From NCBI GenBank assembly GCA_024516155.1, contig JAJJXM010000072.1, positions 224,179 to 288,178 of the forward strand: a DNA stretch of 64,000 nt, written 5' to 3'. A program made the position numbers and the translations under genes. This stretch comes from Pyronema omphalodes. Taxonomy: Eukaryota; Ascomycota; Pezizomycetes; Pezizales; Pyronemataceae. The notes beneath the pieces are model-generated. The model worked only from the letters and a program-made list of their open reading frames with translations, ran no database searches and was not told the origin of the DNA. Positions 10,704 through 21,576 of this stretch are shown here, piece by piece. Each line of letters opens with the position of its first letter. Position 1 is the first letter of the stretch.

Positions 10704-12986
10704 CTACGAGGGAGAAGGTTTGTCTGGGTATAACTGATGGAATTTCTCAGCGGCCTCAGTTTCGGATAGGTTCGTTTCCGGTTCCCAGGTTGGAGAGTCA
10801 TGGCCGGTCCACTTGACGAGGTACTGCAGGTTTCCTCTTGACCAACGGCTATCCAGAATTTCATCCACGAACCATTCTTCTTCGCCGTCTACTACTACCG
10901 GTAGGGGCGGTGGGATAATCTGACCAGGGAGGGGGTCCGAAGGGGCTGGGTTTAGTAGGGACACGGGGAAGGTCCTATGATGTTTCATTGTCTCCGGTAT
11001 ATCCAACTCATAGGCGTGGGATCCAATGGGCCGTATCACGGTGAAGGGGCCTAGGTGTTTGTTTTCTAGTTTCTTTGAGGGGCGGCGGGTTCTGAGGTTG
11101 CGGGCGTCCAGCCATACCAGGTCTCCTGGTTTGAAGACCGGCGCGGGGAGTCGGGAATTGTCGGCGGCTTCTATGTGGCGGGCTTGGGCGTATTTCATTT
11201 CAGAACGTAAGACGTCATGGATGTGCGACATCCTTTCCGCTACCTCGTTCGCTTTCACTTCTTCAGGATTGTCTGTCCTGATTTCCAATTCGAAGGAGCA
11301 TTTGGGGTGTCGGCCGTATACGGCGTAGAACGGGGACAGCGACGTTGTATCCGATACTTGGTTATTTGCAGCAAATTCTGCCAGTGGTAAAAATTTCTTC
11401 CAGTCGTCTTGTAGGTAACAGACGTACGCGCGGAGATATTGTTCCGTAACCGCATTGATTCTTTCTGTTTGGCCATCGGTCTGGGGTGGAAGGCCGTGCT
11501 CGTGGCAATCTCGATACCCATGCACTTTGCCAGGTGTTTCCAAAAGTGGGCAACAAATTGCGGGCCGCGGTCGGACACTACTGTGTCTGGCAGACCGTGA
11601 AGTTTGAATACGTTTCCCAGGAAGAGTTGCGCGAAACCTTCCGCGTCTATTGTGGAGCGACAGGGCACCAAGTGCCGCTGTTTCGTGAGTTGGCAAATGA
11701 TCGGACATATTGCGTCGAAGCCATCTGATATCGCGAGTCCAGTAACAAAGTCCACAGATATGTTCCGCCATGGGTGGTGCGGGACCGGCATGGGTTTCAA
11801 GGTTCCATAAGGTGCGTGGCGGGTTGCTTTCGTTCCTTTATAAATGTGGCAATTTGGGACGAATTGGTCCACATCTTTTGGCATCGAAGGCCAATAATAA
11901 TTTCTGGCGAGGAGTTCAAAAGTATTTGCACGGCCCGGGTGTCCCATGGTGGGGTGGTCATGGTGATCTTGTAGTAGTTTTAGTCGTAGTTTGTCCAGTG
12001 CAGGGACATAGAGACAGTCTCGATAGTACAATCTGTTTTGTAACGCGGAGCAGTCGGCGAGTGATATGTCCTTACAGATTTGTCTACTGTCTTCCAGCAT
12101 TCCCAACACTCGGTTTGGGAATGAATCTGTCTTGTAGCCCTCCTTAAACAGCAGGTCCACCTCGGAGGGTGCAAGTTTCATGGGCGGGGTCATGCACAGT
12201 TGGAGATTTTGTGGCTTTAGGACAGCTTGCTAATTCGCTAGTATATGTTCGTCTCCCTCTCCCGGGAGGTCGGCGGCTCGTCTTGTCAGGGCGTCCGGTT
12301 TTCCTCCCAACGTTCCCGGTCGATAGGTGATCACAAAGTTGAACCGAGACAGGAATTCGGACCAGCGTGCTTGTCGTCAGTTTAGTAGCTTTGTCGTCAT
12401 AAAGTATTCGAGATTCTTGTGGTCTGTCAATACTTGTAGAGGGAAGGCGGAGCCCTCCAAGTGGGGACGCCATTCCTCGAAACAACGAACTATTGCCAGT
12501 AGTTCTGTGTCATAGATCTCATAGTTGCATTCTGTCGGGGAATGCTTTGATGTAACACGTTATCGTCGTCGTATTGTGATAAAACTCCAGCAGACACATA
12601 GTCAGATGCGTCTGTTTCTACTACAATCGGTTTCTCGTAGTCGAAGTGCTTGAGAATCGGTGCTGATGTAAATGCGTCCTTCAGTCGGTCGAAGGCGCTT
12701 TGCTGATCTTTACCCCAGGTAAAGGGGATTGCTTTACCATCTTTCTTTTTGGTCAGAGCCGTTAGGGGGGAGACCACTTTTGAGTAGTCCTTGATAAATC
12801 GTCGGTAGAAGTTCGCGAAACCCAGGAACTCTTGGACCTGCTTCAAATTGGTTGCTTCCTTCCAATCTCTGAATGTCGCTACTTTGGAATCCATCATGCG
12901 AGCGCCGTCGCGGCTAATGTTGTAACCCAGGTACTGGACTTTGGCCTTAGCAAACTTACACTTCTCTGGTTTCAAGTGTAGTTTTT
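10704..12986 (-). pseudogene. Ty3-A pol, 3' half of A3 (RT end, RNase H, integrase, chromodomain)
   Basis: Decayed. RNase H and RT end are readable at 12975-12540, then a frameshift. A CAG to TAG change occurs just upstream of the integrase (near 12228). The integrase is readable at 12193-11490, then another frameshift, and the C-terminus with chromodomain is readable down to 10704. A one-base loss near the end gives an early TAG. The integrase zinc finger has lost a cysteine (CHTC reads CHIY), so the enzyme would be inactive even without the frameshifts. Confidence 0.9.
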
Positions 12987-13678
12987 TGTCACGGCTCGAG
13001 AATTATTACCTTCCCCCTCCTCGTCATTCATTCACCTCTTATCATTCGCTTCATTATCCAGCACTCGTTTGTTTATTTATTTCTATTATCCTTCGGTCTT
13101 CGATCATCACTCGTCACTCGCCTGGGTTAGGGTTGCGCTCAATTCCCAAATTGTCAAAAAGGTCACGTGACTTACCCCCAGGGTTAGGGGTCAGCTCGGA
13201 TCCCTTTTCAGAAATTCCATACCTACGGTCTACCGATCATCTTATCCGATTAGATAAGATCGGTCACGTGTTCTAATCAATAGTAGATCAGTATGCATGC
13301 GCACTGGTCTACTAATGTGCGCACACGTGACTAGGGCTAGGGCACGATCATCTTATCGATAAGATAAGATCTAGTCATGTGACCTTATCAGTATTGCACC
13401 ATCTTTCCAATCGCAGCTGATCTGGTTTCACGTGACTAGGGTTAGGGTTGCACCCGCACGCACACAAACTAGGGTTAGGTTTGTGACCGTACGCGCACAG
13501 CTAGGGTTAGGGTTACGGACACACGCGCACGATTAGGGTTACGGAAGCGCGCGCGTGACTACACTTAGGGTTACGCTAGCGCGCACGCGAAGCACGCTAC
13601 CGCGCACGCGAGTTACGCTATCGCGCACGCGAGATACGCTAACGAGCGCGCGACGAGGCTGTGCACGCAAACACGCTA
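12987..13678 (+). repeat. Ty3-B LTR fragment (first 692 bases)
   Basis: Plus-oriented TGTCACGGCTCGAG start, collinear with 26451-27142. It then flips without a spacer into a minus-oriented LTR, with only one base of overlap at the junction. It is the left remnant of the 5' LTR of B+. Confidence 0.9.
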
Positions 13679-14794
13679 TAGCTGACGGAGAACCTGAGGG
13701 CTCTTCTCAATTATTCACTCTTGAGTTCAATGGATATATCCTTATAATAACTTCAACGTTAGAAACTCTTAAGCTGTGTCTAGCATCAACTTAAAGACTT
13801 TCTGTGTTTAGAAGTTAAGGAAATAAACAAAGATTTCAAGGGACAAAGAGATCCAAAGACGGGGACGAGAACGAGGACGTAAACAAAGATTTTCGACAAA
13901 GTATTTGAATTTGTAAATAAACAAATAACTGTGTAAGGAGAAAAGAAAAACAAAATAAACAAACAAAGAAACAATCCTCTTATATACAATTTTTCCTCCT
14001 TACACGCCGAGCCACTACTTGCAGAATTTTCCCGAAAAATAACTAAATAAACAACGCGGTCGCGGTTGCGCGTTCTAGACGCGCTAACGCGTTCGTACCA
14101 AATTAGCGTGTTTGCGTGCACAGCCTCGTCGCGCGCTCGTTAGCGTATCTCGCGTGCGCGATAGCGTAACTCGTGTGCGCGGTAGCGTGCTTCGCGTGCG
14201 CGCTAGCGTAACCCTAAGCGTAGTCACGCGCGCGCTTCCGTAACCCTAATCGTGCGCGTGTGTCCGTAACCCTAACCCTAGCTGTGCGCGTACGGTCACA
14301 AACCTAACCCTAGTTTGTGTGCGTGCGGGTGCAACCCTAACCCTAGTCACGTGAAACCAGATCAGCTGCGATTGGAAAGATGGTGCAATACTGATAAGGT
14401 CACATGACTAGATCTTATCTTATCGATAAGATGATCGTGCCCTAGCCCTAGTCACGTGTGCGCACATTAGTAGACCAGTGCGCGTGCATACTGATCTACT
14501 ATTGATTAGAACACGTGACCGATCTTATCTAATCGGATAAGATGATCGGTAGACCGTAGGTATGGAATTTCCGAAAAGGGATCCGAGCTGACCCTAACCC
14601 TGGGGGTAAGTCACGTGACCTTTTTGACAATTTGGGAATTGAGCGCAACCCTAACCCAGGCGAGTGACGAGTGATGATCGAAGACCGAAGGATAATAGAA
14701 ATAAATAAACAAACGAGTGCTGGATAATGAAGCGAATGATAATAGGTGAATGAATGACGAGGAGGGGGAAGGTAATAATTCTCGAGCCGTGACA
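13679..14794 (-). repeat. Ty3-B LTR, 3' LTR of B-
   Basis: Minus orientation, TGTCACGG start at 14794. The last about 22 bases before the expected GTTACA end are missing at the left junction. It differs from the LTR at 19912-21051 by only about three changes that I can see (near 14173, 14390 and 14591), which points to a very recent insertion. Confidence 0.9.
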
Positions 14795-14833
14795 GGATCC
14801 CCCTTCTTGGACTGAGCTCCGGCGAAGTAACTT

Positions 14834-17800
14834 CTAAGATAAGTTGGGGAGGGGTCCCGGTTTATCGGGATACTTTTTATGAAAGTCGTCAACGGCTTTA
14901 CTGTCGGAATGGAGTTCGGCGGGTTCCCAATCGGGCATATCGTATCCAACCCATTTAAGCATATACTGAAGTTTCTTCCGGTGAATTCGGGAGTCGAGGA
15001 TAGCTTCGATGAAGTATTCGTCTTCACCGTCGATTTCCACCGGGGGTGGTGGGTCTGATTTTTGACCGGGGTAGGGGTCATTCGCAGCGGGTTCCAATAA
15101 GGAAACATGTTGAACGTTGTGACATTTCATTGTCGGAGGTAGTTCTAATCGATAGGCATAGGGGGATACTTTGGCGATAATCTTGAGGGGTCCGTAACGT
15201 TTGTTGTCTAGTTTCCGGGAGGGTCGACGGGTTTTCCAATTACGGGCATTCATCCATACCAGATCTCCGGGCTGATAATTCGGTGACGGGAGTCGATGTT
15301 TATCGGCATTCTCTTGATAACGTAGATTAGCTCTGTTGATCTCAGCTCGTAAATGATTATGGATTTCGGCGAGGGTTTTCGAAGTTGTGAGGGCCCGTCG
15401 ATCGTTTACATCGTTCGTAGCTGCTGGAAGTAAATCGAATTGACAACGGGGGTCGAATCCTTTATTGGCAAAGAACGGGGAAGTTCCCGTTGTCTCGGAT
15501 GCTTGGTTATTCGCAGCGAATTCCGCTAATGGTAACCAGTCAGCCCAATCGTCTTGAAGATAGTTGACGTGAGCTCGGAGGTATTGTTCCATAATGGCGT
15601 TCATTCGTTCTGTTTGGCCGTCCGTTTGGGGATGGAATGCTGTAGATAATCGAGGCTCGATTCCCAAACGTCGACAGAGATTCTTCCAAAACAAAGCAGC
15701 GAATTGGGGTCCTCGATCAGAGATAATGGTCAGAGGGAGTCCATGCAATCGAAAGATGTGGGTAATAAACAAAGACGATAATTCCTTTGCGTCGATGTCT
15801 GTTCGACAGGCAATCAAATGTCGTTCTTTGGTTAATCTATCCACAACTACCCAAATTGCATCACACCCATTGGACCACGGTAATCCTGTTACGAAGTCCA
15901 TTGATATGTCCTGCCAGGGTCTTTCTGGAATAGGTAGTGGACGTAGGATACCAAACGGGGCATGTCTGGTAGGTTTCGAACGTTGGCAGGTATGACAATT
16001 TCGAATATATCTTTCCACGTCTGTCCTCATCTGGGGCCACGTATAGGTTCTTGAGAGGTATTCTAATGTTTTAGATCTACCTGGGTGTCCAGGCGTAGGA
16101 GAGTCGTGGTGTTGTTGCATTAGGTGTAATCGTAGGGGTTCGTAATTCGGGACCCATAAACATCCCCGGTAGAATAAACGGTTATTGTTTACTGTACATT
16201 CAGCTAATGTAATGTCTTTACAATAACGAGTGTTATTGTTTAGCATTTCAATAACCTTAATGGGGAATGGGTCTTTCTCGTAGGCTTCCGTGAAGAGCTG
16301 GGATAAGGTGGGGTTTGTTTGTTGTGGGTCCGGTATTACGGTTCGTTGCGAATTCGTTATTGTTTGTTGATTACTGGGGGTAACAGCCGCAGCGTGAAGG
16401 ATATTCTCTGGCTTAATGATCGTTGTGTGGTTCTCTAGGGAGCGTTCATCCCCCTCTTTAGGCAGATCTCCGGATCGACGAGTCAGTGCGTCTGGTTTAC
16501 CGCCTGCGGTACCGGGGCGGTAAACAATCTTAAAATTAAACTGAGACAAGAACTGGGACCAACAGGCTTGACGGCGGTTCAAGAGCTTTGTCGAAGTGAA
16601 ATATTCCAGATTCTTATGATCTGACAGTACTCCAATGGGGTTAATAACAGATTGCAATTCGGGACGCCATTCTTCGAAGGCCCGGACGATAGCCATGAGT
16701 TCTTTATCGTATATCTCATAATTACATTCGGCGGGGGAATGTTTCTTCGAGAAGTAAGCAATAGGATGTAAGATTCCTTCATCATCATATTGAGAAAGAA
16801 CTCCGGCGGAGACATAATCAGAAGCATCGGTTTCGACAATAACATCCCGGTCTGGGTCGAAACGAGCCAAAACGGAGGCGGATGTAAATGTTGATTTCAA
16901 TTCCTGAAAGGCCTGTTGTTGGGATTCTGACCAGACGAAAGGAACTCCTTTACGTGTGAGTAACGTGAGAGGTTGGACTATTTTTGAATAGTTCTTAACG
17001 AAACGTCGATAGAAGTTTGCAAATCCCAAAAACGCTCTAACATCTTTGAGGTTCCGGGGAGATTCCCAATCTCGAACTGCAGTAATCTTCTCAGGGTCCA
17101 TCTTTATACCTTCTGTACTAATGATGAGTCCTAAGTACTTTACTTCCTTCTGGTGGAACTCGCATTTCTCTGGTTTGAGATGTAACCCTGCTTTTTCGAA
17201 TGCTTCGAGAATCAATTTAACATGTTGTTTATGTTCTTCGAGATTATCCGAATAGATCCGGGTGTCATCCAAATAGGCAGTACAGAATCGATCAAGGTAA
17301 GGTGCCAATACGTCGTTAATGAAGTTCTGAAACGTAGCAGGGGCATTGGTAAGTCCGAAGGGCATAACCAATGATTCGAATAATCCGTACCGGGTACGAA
17401 AAGCGGTTTTCCATTCTTCCCCATTTGCCATACGTATTAAGTTATACGCCCCCCTAATGTCGGGCTTAGTGAACCACTTAGCTCTTGAAAGGTTCATTAA
17501 GGTATCCTGCATCAGGGGAAGAGGGTAGCGATTCTTGATCGTTCCGGCGTTGATTCCACGATAATCGACCACCAAACGTAATGAACCATCGCCTTTCTTT
17601 ACGAAAAGAATGGGAGCGGCCGCTGGGGACGAGGAAGCACGGATGAAACCTTTGGTAAGGTTCTCATCTAACCAACGTTTCAATTCCTCCAACTCTGGAC
17701 GTGATAGGGAGTAAAGAGGACCGAAGGGAGGCTGAAAACCCTCGACGAGTGATATCTTGTCATCCGACGGTCGATGGGGCGGTAACTTATCGGCGTTGAC

Positions 17801-18559
17801 TTTTTCGAAGATTCCCAAGTACTGGTGATATTCGGGTGGTACAATAGTCTTAAGATCCGGTTCCTCTTTCTCTGGTTGAAGAGCTGTGGTGATTTCATTC
17901 AAAGATAAGGAGAATTGTTCGACTTTTCCGTAACGGTTGTTGGCATTGTTTACAATTCGTCGAAACGTCGTAGCTGAAATGGCACAGATCTTATTCTGTT
18001 GTTTCGGAGCAATACCCTTAACAGGGGTGGGTGTTAACGTGGTTCGGTGGGGGAGGCAGTTCGGTGATGAGAATTTGATATCGTTATCGGCGAAGTTTAT
18101 TGTAACATCGTGTTTGCGAAGCCATGGGATTCCTAAAACGAGGGGATAATGACCAAGCCGAGTAACGTAGGCAGTTAGTAATTCATGATGGTCTCCTATT
18201 GTACATTCGACTTCAACGTATTCGGTGATGTCTCCTGATTAAATAGGTCGTCCATCAATTACTTCGACCATTTTGGGGTTTTTCAATTGATAACGGGGGA
18301 AGTTGTGTTGGCGTGCGAAGTCTTCGTTCATGAAGGAAATTCCTGTGCATCCGCAGTCTACGAGAGCATGAGTATCGATCTTGGTATTGTGTTCAGTTAG
18401 TGTACATGGCACGACCAAATGATTCCCATCCAATTCGTTTTCTTGTTTACTTGACAAAGAACTAGCGGATACATAAACGATTTCCTGAGATGAAACGAAA
18501 GACGAGGCAGGGGCTGGTCCAACAACAGAGCCAACAGGCTGTTGATGGACTACTCTTTT
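14834..18559 (-). pseudogene. Ty3-B pol with one nonsense codon (copy B-)
   Basis: Collinear with the intact pol of B+ (coordinates sum to 41245). One C to A change makes TCA into TAA near 18240, within the protease domain (after DGRPI). Downstream the frame is open for 1022 codons with RT (YLDDTRIY), RNase H, integrase and chromodomain. About eight further amino-acid differences from B+ are visible. Only the stop explains loss of function. Confidence 0.93.
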
Positions 18560-19668
18560 CCCTGGTCGACGTCGGGGTTTGTTGGGATATCCAAAACCTC
18601 GGCGGCGGCTAGGCGAATCTTGCGGGAGTTGTTTGCTGCCAACGTAGAACATTCGTTCTTGAAATGATCGGCTGATCCACAATAAAGACAAAGTCCCTTA
18701 GCCATTCGTTCATCACGACGGCGTTGGTTCTGAGCCTTTTGGGAAGCTGATAGGTCCATGGGGGCCGATCCGTAATTACCACTATTGGTATTCGTTGGGT
18801 GGGACGTCGGGCGAGACGGCGTGGAGCTGGAACGACTGGGGACCGAAGAAACGTGCCGCTTTGTGGTGTTTGAATGAGCTCGAATTCTGTAATCTAGCTT
18901 CATACAAAGATCCACAAATTTGGTGAAGTTCTGAGGTTCTTCGGCTTGGTAAACAAGACTGGTCTGAAGGTCTCGAGAGAGTCCACGCTTCAGAGCAGCC
19001 TTCTTTGCGTTTTCGTCGTAATTCAAGATAGCCATTAATCGTTGGAATTCTGCGTAGTATTGGCTAAACTCACGGTTGCCCTGTTGAAGTTTATCCAATT
19101 CCGCAGATGCAGTACCAACTTGATCAGGATCTCCGAAGGCAGCTTCCAGAATTGTAATGAGAGCCTCAACGTCCTTAAGCTTAATCTTATCTGTAAGGAC
19201 GTAGGGTTGAATTTGATTCTGAGCGTTGCCTTTGAGATATCCATAAGTATAACGTAGCTTATGTTGATCGTCGGTAAAACGGGAGGAGTCTCCGGCGAGC
19301 TTGGATCTGACCTTCGAGATGAAGTTCAAGAGTTCCTTGCGTTCACCAGAGAACTCAGGTGGGTGAGGTAATTCGATGGGACGGGTATCCGGAAGGGGAC
19401 CGTTCTTCGTAAGGGCTTGTAGGAGTCGAAAGGAGGCGTTGGCGCTTTCGAGATCCCTTTCCAAATCGGTAATTCGTTGAGCGTAGAGGGAGTTGTCCTT
19501 TCGAGCTTCTGTGAGTTCGGCTCGGAGGTCGTCCCTAAGTTGACAGTCTCGTTCGTATTCTTTTACGGCGTTACGGACCAATTTGATCTTCGTAGGGTCC
19601 TGTTCGACCTCTAACCTTTCGGCTTCGTTGAGGTACAGGGCCACGACGACCTTGTTGTTTTGGTCCAT
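18550..19668 (-). CDS. Ty3-B Gag (copy B-)
   Basis: 372-residue Gag, ATG at 19668. Charged, coiled-coil-like N-terminus (about residues 15-75), capsid-like retrotransposon-gag domain (about 90-260, including PEFSGERKELLNF), Ser/Thr/Pro-rich linker, and a CCHC knuckle CLYCGSADHFKNEC near residue 325. It ends GKE-stop over the slippery GGGAAAA (complement of 18556-18562). It differs from the B+ protein by about six residues. It forms the virus-like particle and packages RNA (family knowledge). Confidence 0.92.
   Translation of the reverse strand: MDQNNKVVVALYLNEAERLEVEQDPTKIKLVRNAVKEYERDCQLRDDLRAELTEARKDNSLYAQRITDLERDLESANASFRLLQALTKNGPLPDTRPIELPHPPEFSGERKELLNFISKVRSKLAGDSSRFTDDQHKLRYTYGYLKGNAQNQIQPYVLTDKIKLKDVEALITILEAAFGDPDQVGTASAELDKLQQGNREFSQYYAEFQRLMAILNYDENAKKAALKRGLSRDLQTSLVYQAEEPQNFTKFVDLCMKLDYRIRAHSNTTKRHVSSVPSRSSSTPSRPTSHPTNTNSGNYGSAPMDLSASQKAQNQRRRDERMAKGLCLYCGSADHFKNECSTLAANNSRKIRLAAAEVLDIPTNPDVDQGKE
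18556..18562 (-). promoter_or_regulatory. Putative -1 frameshift site GGGAAAA (copy B-)
   Basis: Reads G GGA AAA GAG TAG in the gag frame on the minus strand, and pol is open in the -1 frame. It is the mirror of 22683-22689. Confidence 0.72.
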
Positions 19669-19677
19669 TTCGAGGGA

Positions 19678-19848
19678 TTAACGGAGGTGCCAGATGTTGG
19701 TTTCGTCGTTATATTGAATTCGAGTTGCTGCGTATTCGTTTCCGAGTTGTCGAGCAATTTCGATTTCGTCAAGGACGACGGGGTTTTCGAGGGAACGGAA
19801 GATCGGTAATAGATTGATGAATTCGTAGAACCAGAGGTTGTGGAGCAT
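19678..19848 (-). CDS. Small ORF upstream of Ty3-B gag (copy B-)
   Basis: 56 codons, ATG at 19848, stop TAA at 19680-19678, in the same frame as gag and only three codons before its ATG. It is identical in layout to the B+ copy (21397-21567). No match to a known family is recognised. See the B+ entry. Confidence 0.5.
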   Translation of the reverse strand: MLHNLWFYEFINLLPIFRSLENPVVLDEIEIARQLGNEYAATRIQYNDETNIWHLR

Positions 19849-19897
19849 GTAAAGCTTGTTGTAATCGAGAGTTGACGGTAGAGCCGGCAGGTCTTGA

Positions 19898-19909
19898 TTA
19901 CACAGTTAT
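19898..19909 (-). promoter_or_regulatory. Self-complementary primer-binding site of Ty3-B (copy B-)
   Basis: Two bases inside the 5' LTR boundary (19912) the element reads ATAACTGTGTAA, the exact complement of TTACACAGTTAT at 20181-20192 in the LTR, 43 nt downstream of the 3' base of a TATATAAG box (20235-20242). This is the geometry of Tf1-type self-priming. Confidence 0.75.
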
Positions 19910-19911
19910 GT

Positions 19912-21051
19912 TGTAACGGCGAACAAGGGAGAGATAGCTGACGGAGAACCTGAGGGCTCTTCTCAATTATTCACTCTTGAGTTCAATGGATATATCCTTA
20001 TAATAACTTCAACGTTAGAAACTCTTAAGCTGTGTCTAGCATCAACTTAAAGACTTTCTGTGTTTAGAAGTTAAGGAAATAAACAAAGATTTCAAGGGAC
20101 AAAGAGATCCAAAGACGGGGACGAGAACGAGGACGTAAACAAAGATTTTCGACAAAGTATTTGAATTTGTAAATAAACAAATAACTGTGTAAGGAGAAAA
20201 GAAAAACAAAATAAACAAACAAAGAAACAATCCTCTTATATACAATTTTTCCTCCTTACACGCCGAGCCACTACTTGCAGAATTTTCCCGAAAAATAACT
20301 AAATAAACAACGCGGTCGCGGTTGCGCGTTCTAGACGCGCTAACGCGTTCGTACCAAATTAGCGTGTTTGCGTGCACAGCCTCGTCGCGCGCTCGTTAGC
20401 GTATCTCGCGTGCGCGATAGCGTAACTCGCGTGCGCGGTAGCGTGCTTCGCGTGCGCGCTAGCGTAACCCTAAGCGTAGTCACGCGCGCGCTTCCGTAAC
20501 CCTAATCGTGCGCGTGTGTCCGTAACCCTAACCCTAGCTGTGCGCGTACGGTCACAAACCTAACCCTAGTTTGTGTGCGTGCGGGTGCAACCCTAACCCT
20601 AGTCACGTGAAACCAGATCAGCTGCGATTGGAAAGATGGTGCAACACTGATAAGGTCACATGACTAGATCTTATCTTATCGATAAGATGATCGTGCCCTA
20701 GCCCTAGTCACGTGTGCGCACATTAGTAGACCAGTGCGCGTGCATACTGATCTACTATTGATTAGAACACGTGACCGATCTTATCTAATCGGATAAGATG
20801 ATCGGTAGACCGTAGGTATGGAATTTCCGAAAAGGGATCCGAGCTGACCCCTAACCCTGGGGGTAAGTCACGTGACCTTTTTGACAATTTGGGAATTGAG
20901 CGCAACCCTAACCCAGGCGAGTGACGAGTGATGATCGAAGACCGAAGGATAATAGAAATAAATAAACAAACGAGTGCTGGATAATGAAGCGAATGATAAT
21001 AGGTGAATGAATGACGAGGAGGGGGAAGGTAATAATTCTCGAGCCGTGACA
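19912..21051 (-). repeat. Ty3-B LTR, full length, 5' LTR of B-
   Basis: 1140 bp, TGTCACGGCTCGAG (at 21051) to CGCCGTTACA (at 19912). U3 holds several TTAGGG and CTAGGG motifs, TCACGTGA boxes, two GATA-type palindromes and short GCGCACGCGA tandem units. A TATATAAG box lies at 20235-20242 and the predicted transcript start at 20192. Confidence 0.93.
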
Positions 21052-21333
21052 CTTACACAGTTATTTGTTTATTTACAAATTCAAATACTTTGTCGAAAAT
21101 CTTTGTTTACGTCCTCGTTCTCGTCCCCGTCTTTGGATCTCTTTGTCCCTTGAAATCTTTGTTTATTTCCTTAACTTCTAAACACAGAAAGTCTTTAAGT
21201 TGATGCTAGACACAGCTAAAGAGTTTCTAACGTTGAAGTTATTATAAGGATATATCCATTGAACTCAAGAGTGAATAATTGAGAAGAGCCCTCAGGTTCT
21301 CCGTCAGCTATCTCTCCCTTGTTCGCCGTTACA
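21052..21333 (+). repeat. Ty3-B R-U5 remnant, 5' end of B+
   Basis: 282 bp, collinear with LTR 27309-27590. It starts one base before TTACACAGTTAT, the predicted first base of the element RNA, directly after the end of the minus-oriented LTR. The 5' end of B+ therefore coincides with the predicted transcript start. Confidence 0.88.
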
Positions 21334-21335
21334 AC

Positions 21336-21347
21336 ATAACTGTGTAA
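21336..21347 (+). promoter_or_regulatory. Self-complementary primer-binding site of Ty3-B (copy B+)
   Basis: ATAACTGTGTAA begins two bases after the LTR end and is the perfect 12-nt complement of TTACACAGTTAT (21053-21064 and 27310-27321). No tRNA 3' end (complement of CCA) is seen at this position. Confidence 0.75.
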
Positions 21348-21396
21348 TCAAGACCTGCCGGCTCTACCGTCAACTCTCGATTACAACAAGCTTTAC

Positions 21397-21567
21397 ATGC
21401 TCCACAACCTCTGGTTCTACGAATTCATCAATCTATTACCGATCTTCCGTTCCCTCGAAAACCCCGTCGTCCTTGACGAAATCGAAATTGCTCGACAACT
21501 CGGAAACGAATACGCAGCAACTCGAATTCAATATAACGACGAAACCAACATCTGGCACCTCCGTTAA
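21397..21567 (+). CDS. Small ORF upstream of Ty3-B gag (copy B+)
   Basis: 56 codons (MLHNLWFYEF at the start, ETNIWHLR at the end), stop TAA at 21565-21567. It is in the gag frame and separated from the gag ATG by only nine bases. It could be a leader ORF controlling re-initiation, or its stop could be read through to give a longer Gag. I do not recognise the product. The two copies are almost identical, so selection cannot be tested inside this window. Confidence 0.5.
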   Translation: MLHNLWFYEFINLLPIFRSLENPVVLDEIEIARQLGNEYAATRIQYNDETNIWHLR

Positions 21568-21576
21568 TCCCTCGAA

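Noticed and set aside
10704..12986. Repeat-induced point mutation (RIP) as the cause of decay in copy A3
   Set aside because: Differences from A1 and A4 include many transversions and indels and no clear C to T bias by eye. One CAG to TAG change is not enough. A proper context count would be needed to reopen this.
13440..13560. Interstitial telomere tract marking a chromosome fusion
   Set aside because: The TTAGGG motifs are dispersed, mixed with other sequence and repeated identically in all Ty3-B LTRs, so they belong to the LTR.
14105..14240. CRISPR-like array in the GCGCACGCGA repeats
   Set aside because: Units of about 22 bases are imperfect and contiguous without unique spacers, lie inside an LTR, and the DNA is fungal.
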